A stretch of 64,000 bases of DNA, taken from assembly GCF_018860155.1 (NCBI RefSeq), contig NZ_JAHKNI010000020.1, positions 1-64,000 on the forward strand, written 5' to 3'. Below, piece by piece: positions 45,393-54,431 of the stretch. The notes beneath the pieces are model-generated. The model saw only the letters and a list, made by a program, of their open reading frames with translations. It ran no database searches and had not been told where the DNA came from. The position numbers were made by a program, and so were the translations under genes. The DNA comes from Nocardia albiluteola (GTDB taxonomy: Bacteria; Actinomycetota; Actinomycetes; Mycobacteriales; Mycobacteriaceae). Each line of letters begins with the position of its first letter. Position 1 is the stretch's first letter.

Positions 45393-46064
45393 CTACAGCA
45401 GTTCGCGGATCGCCTGCTCGAATCCCGTGACGTGAGCCAGGGTCAGCGAGGCCGCGGTCTCCGCGTCACCGTCCACGATGGCCTGCAACAGCGGCACATG
45501 CTCTTTGACATGGCTCGCCACATGCGGGAGCCGGTCGAGAAACAGGCACCAAATCCTGGTCGCATGCGAATCCAGGCTTACCAGAATGTCTTCCAGATGC
45601 GGATTGCCTGCGGCCCGGTAGATCTCGCGATGCATCCGGATGTCCTTGCGCAACAGCTCCCGCGGGTCGTCCGTATCGCGGAGTCCGGCGATTTCGTCGA
45701 TCAGCAAGACGAGACGATCCCGCGTTTCCGCAGGCGCCGTCCTGGCCGCCCGAGCAGCAGCCATGGGCTCGAGTTGCCGGCGGATCTCGGAGATGTCGGC
45801 GAGATCGGTCATATCGACACCGGTGGCGAACGTTCCGCGCCGGGGATAGGCGACCACCAATCGATCGCGTTCCAGGCGCTTGAGCGCTTCACGCACCGGA
45901 GTGCGGCCGACGCCGAGTTCCGCGGCGAGGTGATCGTCGTTGATCGGATCCCCCGGGCGAATATCGAGCATGACCAGCCGATCCCTGATGACCTGGTATG
46001 CACTGTCCGCGTTCGTGCCGTTGGCCGGAGTCATCTCCACAGCACTCGAGCCGATCACGCTCAT
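45393..46064 (-). CDS. GntR family regulator (FadR/FCD subfamily)
   Basis: 223 residues. Winged helix: GDPINDDHLAAELGVGRTPV then REALKRLERDRLVVAYPRRG. The C-terminal FCD domain has DIRMHREIYRAAGNPHLEDI and HVTGFEQAIRELL with the metal-site His and Asp. ATG 46064 was chosen: GGGAGAGGGG lies before it, and longer starts would place the TGATATACC box inside the gene. It is divergent from glyA. With matching boxes here and before dimethylglycine oxidase, it is the likely repressor of the demethylation genes. Confidence 0.92.
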   Translation of the reverse strand: MSVIGSSAVEMTPANGTNADSAYQVIRDRLVMLDIRPGDPINDDHLAAELGVGRTPVREALKRLERDRLVVAYPRRGTFATGVDMTDLADISEIRRQLEPMAAARAARTAPAETRDRLVLLIDEIAGLRDTDDPRELLRKDIRMHREIYRAAGNPHLEDILVSLDSHATRIWCLFLDRLPHVASHVKEHVPLLQAIVDGDAETAASLTLAHVTGFEQAIRELL

Positions 46065-46080
46065 TCCCCTCTCCCGCTCT

Positions 46081-46147
46081 TGATATACCGCAAGCTCTTG
46101 ACGTTCCATCCTATGTGACCCTAGCCTACCTTCAAGCTGATATACTA
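46081..46147 (+). promoter_or_regulatory. Two GntR-type boxes between gntR and glyA
   Basis: TGATATACCG at 46081-46090 and TGATATACTA at 46138-46147, 57 bases apart, in the divergent promoter region. The first is next to the gntR start and fits autorepression; the second is 34 bases before glyA. The complementary form occurs before dimethylglycine oxidase. Confidence 0.72.
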
Positions 46148-46180
46148 GTTCCATCATACTGATCGTCCAGGGAGGCGAAT

Positions 46181-47509
46181 ATGACGTCGGACATGTACTC
46201 GAGTCCGGCTGCGGCCGTGCAGGGAAACCCCACCCTGACCGCACAGCTTGCCGGCCTGGATCCCGATGTCCACCGGGCGATCGCCGCCGAGCTCGAACGC
46301 CAGCAGGGCACGCTCGAAATGATCGCCAGCGAGAATTTCGCCCCACTGGCCGTCATGCAGGCCCAGGGCTCGGTATTGACCAACAAATACGCCGAGGGCT
46401 ACCCCGGACGGCGTTACTACGGCGGCTGTGAGCATGTCGACGTCATCGAACAGCTGGCGATCGATCGTGTGAAGTCGTTGTTCGGGGCCGAGTTCGCCAA
46501 TGTCCAGCCGCATTCGGGGGCACAGGCCAATGCCGCGGCGATGTCGGCGTTGTTGCAGCCCGGCGACACCATTCTCGGCCTGGATCTGGCACACGGCGGC
46601 CACCTGACGCACGGTATGAAGCTGAACTTCTCCGGCAAGCTCTACGACGTCGCCGCTTACCACGTCCGCGCGCAGGACCACCTCGTGGACATGGACGAGG
46701 TTGAACATCTCGCTCGCGAACACCGTCCCAAGCTGATCCTGGCCGGCTGGTCCGCCTACCCACGCTTCCTGGACTTCGCGGCGTTCCGGCGCATCGCCGA
46801 CGAAGTCGGCGCCTACCTCATGGTGGACATGGCACACTTCGCCGGACTGGTCGCAACCGGACTGCACCCCTCCCCCGTACCGCACGCGCACGTGGTCACC
46901 TCGACCACGCACAAGACACTCGGCGGTCCGCGTGGCGGCATCATCCTGACCAACGACGCGACCCTGGCGAAGAAGATCAACTCCTCGGTTTTCCCGGGAC
47001 AGCAGGGCGGCCCGCTCGAACACGTCATCGCCGGCAAGGCCGTGTCGTTCAAACTCGCCGCCGAGCCCGAATTCCGCGAACGGCAGGAACGCACCTTGGC
47101 GGGCGCGAAGATTCTCGCGGACCGCCTGCTGCAACCGGACTCGCGCGCGGCCGGTGTCAACGTGGTCAGCGGCGGCACCGATGTCCATCTGGTGCTGGTG
47201 GATCTGCGGGAATCCGAACTCGACGGCAAACAGGCCGAGGATCGGCTGCACCGAGTCGGAATCACCGTGAACCGCAATGCGGTTCCGTTCGACCCACGCC
47301 CGCCGATGATCAGTTCCGGCGTTCGAATCGGCACTCCGGCACTGGCCACCCGCGGCTTCGATCACGATGCCTTCATCGAGGTCGCCGACATCATCGCGAC
47401 CGCCCTGCGGCCGGGCACCGACGAGACCGATCTCGACGGGCTGCGCGCCCGGGTCGATGCCCTGGCGTCGCGCTTCCCGCTCTACCCCGGCCTGTCGGAG
47501 GTGCTGTGA
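46181..47509 (+). CDS. glyA: Serine hydroxymethyltransferase
   Basis: 442 residues. PLP Lys245 lies in VTSTTHKTLGGPRGG; LEMIASENFAP, NKYAEGYPGRRYYGGCEHVD and NVQPHSGAQANAAAM are family hallmarks. In this operon it condenses glycine from sarcosine with 5,10-methylene-THF to make serine, so it uses two products of the demethylation steps. A separate housekeeping copy is expected elsewhere. GGGAGGCGA precedes the ATG. Its stop overlaps soxB (TGATG). Confidence 0.95.
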   Translation: MTSDMYSSPAAAVQGNPTLTAQLAGLDPDVHRAIAAELERQQGTLEMIASENFAPLAVMQAQGSVLTNKYAEGYPGRRYYGGCEHVDVIEQLAIDRVKSLFGAEFANVQPHSGAQANAAAMSALLQPGDTILGLDLAHGGHLTHGMKLNFSGKLYDVAAYHVRAQDHLVDMDEVEHLAREHRPKLILAGWSAYPRFLDFAAFRRIADEVGAYLMVDMAHFAGLVATGLHPSPVPHAHVVTSTTHKTLGGPRGGIILTNDATLAKKINSSVFPGQQGGPLEHVIAGKAVSFKLAAEPEFRERQERTLAGAKILADRLLQPDSRAAGVNVVSGGTDVHLVLVDLRESELDGKQAEDRLHRVGITVNRNAVPFDPRPPMISSGVRIGTPALATRGFDHDAFIEVADIIATALRPGTDETDLDGLRARVDALASRFPLYPGLSEVL

Positions 47510-48744
47510 TGACAACCACCCAGCCACCGGGCGCCCACCTGCCCGAACACCCCGAATTCCTGTGGCGCAGTCCCGAACCGAAGAAGACCTACGATGTCGT
47601 CATCGTCGGAGGCGGGGGTCACGGACTGGCCACCGCCCACTATCTGGCGAAAAATCACGGCATCACCAATGTCGCGGTGCTGGAAAAGGGTTGGCTCGCA
47701 GGCGGAAACATGGCCCGCAACACGACGCTGATCCGGTCGAACTATCTGTGGGACGAAAGCGCCAGGATCTACGAGCACGCCCTGAAGCTGTGGGAGGGAC
47801 TCGAGGACGACCTCGATTATCCGATCCTGTTCAGCCAGCGTGGCGTACTCAACCTGGCGCATAGCCTCCAGGACATCCGTGACAGTGTGCGCCGCGTCGA
47901 GGCCAACAAGCTCAACGGCATCGACGCCCAGTGGGTGGAGCCGGACGAGGTCAAGAAGCTGTGCCCGATCGTCAACATCTCCACCGATATCCGCTACCCC
48001 GTGCTCGGAGCGACCTATCAGCCGCGGGCCGGGATCGCCAAACACGACTACGTGGCATGGGGATTCGCCCGCCGTGCCGATGAGGCCGGCATCGACATCA
48101 TTCAGAACTGCGAGGTCACCGGCTTCAGTACCGACGGCAATCGGGTGACCGGCGTGCGCACCACCCGCGGCGACATCGCGGCCGGGCAGGTAGCGCTCTG
48201 TGCGGCCGGGCACACCTCGACGCTCACCGACATGCTCGGCATTCGAACGCCGCTGCAGAGCCACCCCCTGCAGGCACTGGTGTCCGAACTGCTCGAACCC
48301 GTGCACCCGACCATCGTGATGTCCAACGCGATTCACGTCTATGTGTCGCAGGCGCACAAGGGCGAACTCGTGATGGGCGCGGGAATCGACTCCTACAACG
48401 GTTACGGCCAGCGCGGCGCCTTCCACATCATCGAACGCCAGATGGCCGCCGCCGTCGAACTGTTCCCGGTCTTCTCCCGCGCGCATCTGCTGCGCACGTG
48501 GGGCGGCATCGTCGATGTATGTCCCGACGCCTCCCCCATCGTCGGGCGCACTCCGTACGACAACGTCTACCTCAATTGTGGTTGGGGCACAGGCGGGTTC
48601 AAGGCCACCCCCGGTGTCGGCTGGTGCCTGGCCGACACGATCGCCAATGACGAGCCGCACGAGTACATCGCCCCGTTCGGGCTGGACAGATTCGTCACCG
48701 GCGCCCTCGTCGACGAACACGGCGCCGCCGCCGTGGCGCACTGA
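47509..48744 (+). CDS. soxB: Sarcosine oxidase beta subunit
   Basis: 411 residues. The FAD motif is DVVIVGGGGHGLATAHYLAK. YQPRAGIAKHDYVAWGFARR contains His179, which matches the His that covalently binds FMN in heterotetrameric sarcosine oxidases. HLLRTWGGIVDVCPDASPIV and NCGWGTGGFKATPGVG close the substrate domain. It is the catalytic subunit that oxidises sarcosine to glycine. ATG 47509 was chosen; an adjacent GTG at 47506 is in frame. Confidence 0.95.
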   Translation: MTTTQPPGAHLPEHPEFLWRSPEPKKTYDVVIVGGGGHGLATAHYLAKNHGITNVAVLEKGWLAGGNMARNTTLIRSNYLWDESARIYEHALKLWEGLEDDLDYPILFSQRGVLNLAHSLQDIRDSVRRVEANKLNGIDAQWVEPDEVKKLCPIVNISTDIRYPVLGATYQPRAGIAKHDYVAWGFARRADEAGIDIIQNCEVTGFSTDGNRVTGVRTTRGDIAAGQVALCAAGHTSTLTDMLGIRTPLQSHPLQALVSELLEPVHPTIVMSNAIHVYVSQAHKGELVMGAGIDSYNGYGQRGAFHIIERQMAAAVELFPVFSRAHLLRTWGGIVDVCPDASPIVGRTPYDNVYLNCGWGTGGFKATPGVGWCLADTIANDEPHEYIAPFGLDRFVTGALVDEHGAAAVAH

Positions 48745-48756
48745 ACAGGAGCCGCA

Positions 48757-49035
48757 ATGCAATTGATCGAATGCCCGTGGTGCGGGCCACGAGAGGAAGT
48801 CGAATTCCACTACGGCGGCGAGGCTCACGTCGCATACCCCGCGGATCCACAGGCGCTGACCGACGAAGAATGGGCGCGGTACGTGTTCTATCGCTCGAAT
48901 CCCAAGGGCCTGTTCGCCGAACGGTGGAACCACAGTGCCGGCTGCCGGCGGTGGTTCAACGCCGTCCGCGACACCGTCACCTACCGATTCCACAGCATCT
49001 ACCGCTTGGACGAGCAGAAGCCGGCGATACCGTGA
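48757..49035 (+). CDS. soxD: Sarcosine oxidase delta subunit
   Basis: 92 residues. A zinc-site pair CPWCGPREE is followed by VEFHYGGEAHVAYP, and the C-terminal part has AGCRRWFNAVRDTVTYRF with the third Cys. This small subunit binds zinc and holds the heterotetramer together. Its stop overlaps the soxA GTG by four bases, and AGGAG precedes its start 12 bases after soxB. Confidence 0.95.
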   Translation: MQLIECPWCGPREEVEFHYGGEAHVAYPADPQALTDEEWARYVFYRSNPKGLFAERWNHSAGCRRWFNAVRDTVTYRFHSIYRLDEQKPAIP

Positions 49036-51893
49036 ACCAACCATTTCGCACCCCCGACCGCGGCCGGATCGACCGCGATACCACCTGTACCTTCACCTTC
49101 GACGGGCGGGAGCTGACCGGGCACCCCGGCGACACGCTGGCCTCGGCGCTGCTCGCGCACGGCATCCACCGAATCACCAGCAGCATCAAGCTGGGTCGGC
49201 CGCGGGGTATCTCGGCGGCGTGGGCCGAGGACACCGGCGGGCTGGTCCAGATCGAAGAGCCGTTTCCGGAGCCGATGCTGCTGGCCACGACCATCGAGCT
49301 GTTCCACGGTCTCGCGGCCCGGGGGATCCCGGGGCAGGGACGGCTGGGCGAGATTCCCGACTCGGCGACGTACGACGCCAAGCACGTGCACGCCGACCTG
49401 CTGATCGTCGGCGCAGGACCGGCCGGGCTCGCCGCCGCGGTGACCGCAGCGCGCGCCGGTGCGCGGGTGGTGCTCGTCGACGAGCAGAGCGAGCCCGGCG
49501 GCGCACTGCTGGGCTCGACCGACACCATCGAGGGTGCGCCGGCCCTGGACTGGGTCGCCGTGGCGGCGGCCGAGCTGGCAACCTACCCCGATGTCCTGCA
49601 CCTGCAACGCACCACCGCGTTCGGCCATTACGACGACGGCTTCGTGCTGGCTCTCGAGCGGCGCACCGACCACCTGGGCTGCGCCGCGCCCGCCGAGTTG
49701 AGCCGTCAGCGGGTGTGGCGCATCCGCGCCCGGCACGTCCTGGTCGCTACCGGCGCGCACGAGCGGCCGGTCGTGTTCACCGACAACGACCGGCCCGGGA
49801 TCATGCTGGCGCACAGTGCCCGCACCTTCCTGCACCGCTACGGGGTGAAGGTCGGTACGCAGGCGGTGGTCTTCACCACCAACGACAGCGCCTATCTCGC
49901 CGCGATCGACCTGCACGACGCCGGTATCCGGATCAACGCCGTGGTCGAGGCCCGCGACGAGGCGCCGCAACGGTGGCAGCGGGAATGCGAACGGCGGGGC
50001 ATCGCCGTTCGCACCGGATCCGTGGTGAGCGGTACGCGCGGCGAGGACCGCATCACCCATGCGGTCGTGACCGGGCCCTCGAATACCGGGCGTGAGCTCC
50101 GCGTACCGCTGGCCTGCGACGTACTGCTGGTCAGCGGAGGCTGGAATCCTGCCGTCCATCTCTTCAGCCAGGCACGTGGCACCCTGCGCTACGACGACGA
50201 GCTCGGTGCTTTCCTGCCGGGTGAATCGTTGCCGGGGGTTTCGATCGCCGGTGCTGCCAACGGCGTGTTCGATCTGACGGGCTGTGTGCACGAGGGCCGC
50301 GGGGCCGGCACCGCCGCTCTGCTCGGCCTCGGGGTCACAGCCTCCGTGTCCGAGGACCTCCCCGTCGAGGACGCCGGCGAGATCGCCCCGCCGTTGGTGC
50401 TCTGGCGCGTTCCGGACACGGCCGGTGAGGGGAGCCAGTTCGTGGACGTGCAACGCGATGCGACCGTGGCCGACCTCGCCCGCGCCGTCGGTGCCGGCAT
50501 GCGGTCGATGGAACACATCAAGCGCTACACCACGATCGGCACCGCGCACGATCAGGGAAAGACATCCGGTGTCCTCGCTTCGGGGATCACGGCTGAACTC
50601 CTGAACATGCCGATCGAGAACCTCGGTACCACCACATTCAGGCCGCCGTACACACCGGTGGCGTTCGCGGCGCTCGCCGGACGTAGCCGAGGACGGCTGT
50701 TCGACCCCGAACGTGTGACGGCCGTGCATGATTGGCATGTCGCCCGTGGCGCGGTCTTCGAGGACGTCGGCCAATGGAAGCGCCCGCGCTACTATCCGTT
50801 GCCCGGTGAGGACATGGATGCCGCCGTGCTGCGGGAATGCACCGCGGTGCGCCGTCGCGTCGGTATCCTCGACGGCTCGACGCTCGGCAAGATCGATGTG
50901 CAGGGCCCGGACGCCGGGGCGCTGCTCGACATGCTCTACACGAACATGATGAGCACCCTGAAGGTGGGGATGGTCCGGTACGGCGTGATGTGCGGGATCG
51001 ACGGCATGGTCATCGACGACGGCACCGTGATGCGGCTGGCACAGGACCGTTTCCAAGTGTTCACCACCACCGGCAATGCGGCGAAAATCCTCGACTGGAT
51101 GGAGGAATGGTTGCAGACCGAGTGGCCGCACCTGGTGGTCCGGCTCACCTCGGTCACCGAGCAGTGGGCGACTTTTCCGGTCGCAGGGCCGAAATCGCGC
51201 GAGGTCATCGGACGGGTCTTCCCGGATCTCGAGGTGAGTAACGAGGCTTTTCCCTTCATGGCGTGGCGCGACACCCGCATCGGCGAGGTGCCTGTCCGAG
51301 TGGCACGGGTGAGTTTCTCCGGTGAGCTCGCATTCGAGGTCAACGTCGACAGCTGGCACGCCGCAGCCCTGTGGGAGCGACTCGTTTCGGCCGGCGCCGA
51401 GTTCGGCATCACGCCGTACGGCACCGAGACGATGCATGTGCTGCGTGCCGAGAAGGGCTATCCGATCATCGGCCAGGACACCGACGGCACGGTCACACCA
51501 CAGGATCTCGGAATGAGCTGGGCGGTGTCCAAGAAGAAGGCCGATTTCGTGGGCAAACGCTCCTTCACACGCGCGGAGAATCTCAATCCACTGCGCAAGC
51601 AATTCGTCGGGCTGTTGCCCGTGGACCGAGACACGGTGCTGCCGGAGGGCGCTCAGATCATCGAACCGGTCACCGACGGTCAACTGCCGCCGGCGCCGGT
51701 ACCGATGCTCGGGCATGTCACCTCGAGCTATCGCAGCGCCGAACTCGGCCGCCCGTTCGCACTTGCCCTGGTCAAGGGCGGCCACTCGCGAATAGGCGAG
51801 ACCCTGCACGTTCCCGTGGACGGCACGCTGGTACCGGTCGAGGTCACCGGCACCGTCCTGGTCGATCCCGAAGGAGCACGGCGCGATGGCTGA
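49032..51893 (+). CDS. soxA: Sarcosine oxidase alpha subunit
   Basis: 953 residues. An N-terminal ferredoxin-like domain (TFDGRELTGHPGDTLASALL) is followed by an NAD-binding domain (LLIVGAGPAGLAAAVTAARA, HVLVATGAHERPVVFTDNDR) and a C-terminal GcvT-like folate domain (VGILDGSTLGKIDVQGPDAG, VLRAEKGYPIIGQDTDGTVT). The methylene group formed at SoxB is passed through the enzyme to THF in this half. The GTG at 49032 overlaps soxD; longer frames upstream lie inside soxD. Confidence 0.95.
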   Translation: MNQPFRTPDRGRIDRDTTCTFTFDGRELTGHPGDTLASALLAHGIHRITSSIKLGRPRGISAAWAEDTGGLVQIEEPFPEPMLLATTIELFHGLAARGIPGQGRLGEIPDSATYDAKHVHADLLIVGAGPAGLAAAVTAARAGARVVLVDEQSEPGGALLGSTDTIEGAPALDWVAVAAAELATYPDVLHLQRTTAFGHYDDGFVLALERRTDHLGCAAPAELSRQRVWRIRARHVLVATGAHERPVVFTDNDRPGIMLAHSARTFLHRYGVKVGTQAVVFTTNDSAYLAAIDLHDAGIRINAVVEARDEAPQRWQRECERRGIAVRTGSVVSGTRGEDRITHAVVTGPSNTGRELRVPLACDVLLVSGGWNPAVHLFSQARGTLRYDDELGAFLPGESLPGVSIAGAANGVFDLTGCVHEGRGAGTAALLGLGVTASVSEDLPVEDAGEIAPPLVLWRVPDTAGEGSQFVDVQRDATVADLARAVGAGMRSMEHIKRYTTIGTAHDQGKTSGVLASGITAELLNMPIENLGTTTFRPPYTPVAFAALAGRSRGRLFDPERVTAVHDWHVARGAVFEDVGQWKRPRYYPLPGEDMDAAVLRECTAVRRRVGILDGSTLGKIDVQGPDAGALLDMLYTNMMSTLKVGMVRYGVMCGIDGMVIDDGTVMRLAQDRFQVFTTTGNAAKILDWMEEWLQTEWPHLVVRLTSVTEQWATFPVAGPKSREVIGRVFPDLEVSNEAFPFMAWRDTRIGEVPVRVARVSFSGELAFEVNVDSWHAAALWERLVSAGAEFGITPYGTETMHVLRAEKGYPIIGQDTDGTVTPQDLGMSWAVSKKKADFVGKRSFTRAENLNPLRKQFVGLLPVDRDTVLPEGAQIIEPVTDGQLPPAPVPMLGHVTSSYRSAELGRPFALALVKGGHSRIGETLHVPVDGTLVPVEVTGTVLVDPEGARRDG

Positions 51894-52476
51894 CACTCTC
51901 ACTGCGGCAAGCCCGTTGCACGACTGGCGGCAGCGGTTCGGTGAACTTCCGGCATCGGTGACCATGGCGGAGGAACCGTTCCTCGCGATGGTGGACCTGT
52001 GGGTGGACCCGGCCGGGCCCGGCCACACGGCGGCGCGCGAGATACTCGGCTTCGACCTGCCCACCACACCCGCGACCGCGGCTGGCGTGTCACACACGAG
52101 TGCGATCTGGCTGGGCCCGCAGGAATGGCTGGTGACCAGCCGCACGATCGCGGCGAACACACTGGAAACCGAACTGCGCGCGGCCGTCGGCACGCACGGC
52201 GGCGCGGCCGTCGACGTCTCCGGTCAACGGACCGCGGTGCGGCTCAGTGGGTCTCGTGTCCGCGATGTCCTTGCGAAAGGCTGCTCGATCGACCTGCACC
52301 CGAGGGTCTTCCGCGCCGGTTCGGCGGTGCAGAGCATGCTCGGCCTGGCGGCAGTGGTGCTGATCGCCCTGGACGACTATGGGACCGACTACCGAGTCCT
52401 GGTGCGGTCCTCGTTCGCGCGATATCTCGCGCAGTGGCTGACCGACGCCGCCGCAGAGTTCGGCACCGGCAGATAA
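51886..52476 (+). CDS. soxG: Sarcosine oxidase gamma subunit
   Basis: 196 residues. Features are LWVDPAGPGHTAAREILGFD, TSAIWLGPQEWLVTSR and DVSGQRTAVRLSGSRVRDVL, then AKGCSIDLHPRVF, as in SoxG, which has a half-GcvT-like fold and completes the tetramer. It overlaps soxA by eight bases. A 28-base gap separates it from the H-protein-like gene. Confidence 0.93.
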   Translation: MADTLTAASPLHDWRQRFGELPASVTMAEEPFLAMVDLWVDPAGPGHTAAREILGFDLPTTPATAAGVSHTSAIWLGPQEWLVTSRTIAANTLETELRAAVGTHGGAAVDVSGQRTAVRLSGSRVRDVLAKGCSIDLHPRVFRAGSAVQSMLGLAAVVLIALDDYGTDYRVLVRSSFARYLAQWLTDAAAEFGTGR

Positions 52477-52504
52477 TGCAATCAGCCACAAGGAACGGAA
52501 CGTC

Positions 52505-52918
52505 ATGCAGGTTCAGCACTTTCCGATCGACCGCACATACAGCAACCAGCACAGCTGGCTGGCATTGGCTCCCGGCGGCCGCTTTGCCGACTATCCGATC
52601 CGCGCCGGTCTGACTCCGCTCGCCGTGCTCGGGCACGAGGTCGTCGCAGTGGAACTGCCGCCGGTCCGCAGCATCGTCGCGGCCCGCGTGCCGTGCGGCT
52701 CGGTCCGGCTCGCCGGACGACCGGCATTTCCGATCTACTCACCGATCGCCGGCATGATCACCATCCATAACGCCGAGGCGATCGCGAGGCCGGAATCGGT
52801 GGCCGAGGACTCATTTCACACCGGTTGGCTGTTCGCGGTGCTGCCGACACCCAGTTCCTCGACCAACGGGCTACTGACACGCAGGCAGTACCTCGAGGAA
52901 ATCGGAGCGACAGTATGA
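52505..52918 (+). CDS. Glycine cleavage H-protein-like protein lacking the lipoyl lysine
   Basis: 137 residues that follow the H-protein pattern: YSNQHSWLAL, GLTPLAVLGHEVVAVELPPV, CGSV, IYSPIAGMITIHNAEA, then HTGWLFAVLPT. In true GcvH a lysine in ESVKA is lipoylated; here the corresponding stretch reads GSVRLAGRPAFPIYSPIAG, and the entire protein contains no lysine. It therefore cannot be lipoylated and cannot serve in the glycine cleavage reaction; no gcvP, gcvT or lpd gene is nearby. AAGGAACGGAAC precedes the ATG. Its place between soxG and sdaA suggests a structural or chaperone-like role with the sarcosine enzymes (inference). Confidence 0.85.
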   Translation: MQVQHFPIDRTYSNQHSWLALAPGGRFADYPIRAGLTPLAVLGHEVVAVELPPVRSIVAARVPCGSVRLAGRPAFPIYSPIAGMITIHNAEAIARPESVAEDSFHTGWLFAVLPTPSSSTNGLLTRRQYLEEIGATV

Positions 52919-52985
52919 GATCGTCCGTCCAGCGTATCGATTCGCCGCAGCGACCCCATACGACTCCGTTCAGGATTGTGGCTTC

Positions 52986-54371
52986 ATGACCGTCAGCATC
53001 TTCGACCTGTTCTCGGTAGGCATCGGCCCCTCCAGCTCGCACACGGTCGGGCCGATGCGGGCCGCGGCTCGCTTCGTGTCCGACCTGGCCGGCAGTGGCA
53101 CACTCGCGCGTGTCAGCGCGGTGCGGGTCGAATTGTTCGGCTCACTAGCGGCGACCGGAGCCGGGCACGGAACCATGGCCGCGATCCTGCTCGGCCTCGA
53201 GGGATACGCCCCCGAAACGATCGACAACGAGGAAATGGAAAGCCGCCTCGATGCGATGCGCCGCAGCGGGCGGATCGCTCTGGGCGGGATTCGCGACATC
53301 GCCCTGACCGAGGGCGACATGGTGTTGCGCCCGCTGACCGTGTTGCCGTTGCACCCCAACGCCATGACGATCACCGCGTATACCGACAAGCAGATCGCCG
53401 TCGACATCGAGACCTACTACTCGATCGGTGGCGGATTCGTCGTTACCGAATCCGAGACCGGGCGACCTCCCGAACGCCCCTGCCACAGCGAGTGGTCGTT
53501 CTCCTCGGCGAAGGAGTTGCTGGAGCTCACCGACCGCTCCGAATGCAGCATCGGTGAGATCATGCTGAACTTCGAACGCCAATTCCGTCCGGCCGCCGAG
53601 GTTTTCGATCGCCTCCTGCATATTCGCGACGTCATGGTCGACTGCGAGCGACGCGGAATCTCGCGCGAGGGCGACCTGCCCGGTGTGCTGCGGGTCCGTC
53701 GGCGAGCCCGGGAATGGTACCTGCGGCTGCACACCGAGGATCCGGATCGCGACCCGGCCTTCGCGGAGGACTGGGTGAATCTGGTCGCGCTGGCGGTGAA
53801 CGAGGAGAACGCCGCGGGCGGCCGGATAGTCACAGCGCCGACCAACGGCGCCGCCGGCATCATCCCTGCTGTCCTTCACTACGCGGTGCACTACACACAG
53901 GCCGGGCGGACCGACCGCGACGATACCGCGATTCGTTTCCTGCTCACCGCGGGAGCGATCGGTTCGCTGTACAAGGAGCGAGCGTCGATCTCCGGCGCCG
54001 AGGTGGGATGCCAGGGCGAGGTCGGATCGGCCGCATCGATGGCGGCTGCGGGCCTGGCCGAAATCCTCGGCGGCACCCCGGCTCAGATCGAGAACGCCGC
54101 CGAGATCGCGATGGAACACAGCTTGGGGCTCACCTGCGATCCGGTCGAGGGGCTGGTGCAGATCCCGTGTATCGAGCGCAATGCCATCTCGGCCGGAAAG
54201 GCGATCAATGCGGCACGAATGGCACTGCGCGGCAACGGAATTCATCGAGTCAGTCTTGACCAGGTGATCGACACCATGCGGGCGACCGGACAGGACATGA
54301 GCTCGAAATACAAGGAAACCTCGATGGGCGGACTCGCGGTGAGTGTCCCGGTCAATTTCGTCGAATGCTGA
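52986..54371 (+). CDS. sdaA: L-serine ammonia-lyase, iron-sulfur type
   Basis: 461 residues, the single-chain form with fused beta and alpha domains. SSHTVGPMRAA begins the beta domain; NAAGGRIVTAPTNGAAGIIP lies in the alpha domain. Cluster cysteines are in EVGCQGEVGSAAS, LTCDPVEGL and IPCIERNAIS. It deaminates serine to pyruvate and ammonia, the exit of the betaine carbon into central metabolism. It is 67 bases downstream of the H-protein-like gene. Confidence 0.95.
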   Translation: MTVSIFDLFSVGIGPSSSHTVGPMRAAARFVSDLAGSGTLARVSAVRVELFGSLAATGAGHGTMAAILLGLEGYAPETIDNEEMESRLDAMRRSGRIALGGIRDIALTEGDMVLRPLTVLPLHPNAMTITAYTDKQIAVDIETYYSIGGGFVVTESETGRPPERPCHSEWSFSSAKELLELTDRSECSIGEIMLNFERQFRPAAEVFDRLLHIRDVMVDCERRGISREGDLPGVLRVRRRAREWYLRLHTEDPDRDPAFAEDWVNLVALAVNEENAAGGRIVTAPTNGAAGIIPAVLHYAVHYTQAGRTDRDDTAIRFLLTAGAIGSLYKERASISGAEVGCQGEVGSAASMAAAGLAEILGGTPAQIENAAEIAMEHSLGLTCDPVEGLVQIPCIERNAISAGKAINAARMALRGNGIHRVSLDQVIDTMRATGQDMSSKYKETSMGGLAVSVPVNFVEC

Positions 54372-54431
54372 TCGCACCGCGCGCATCCCACTCCCCCGAC
54401 CATCCGCGACCGCGATAGAGAGGCACACGTC

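Noticed and set aside
48999..52193. Open frame of more than 1000 codons on the minus strand opposite soxA
   Set aside because: It is antisense to soxD, soxA and soxG, which have full family signatures. Long antisense frames are expected in high-GC DNA, and the product has no recognisable domain.
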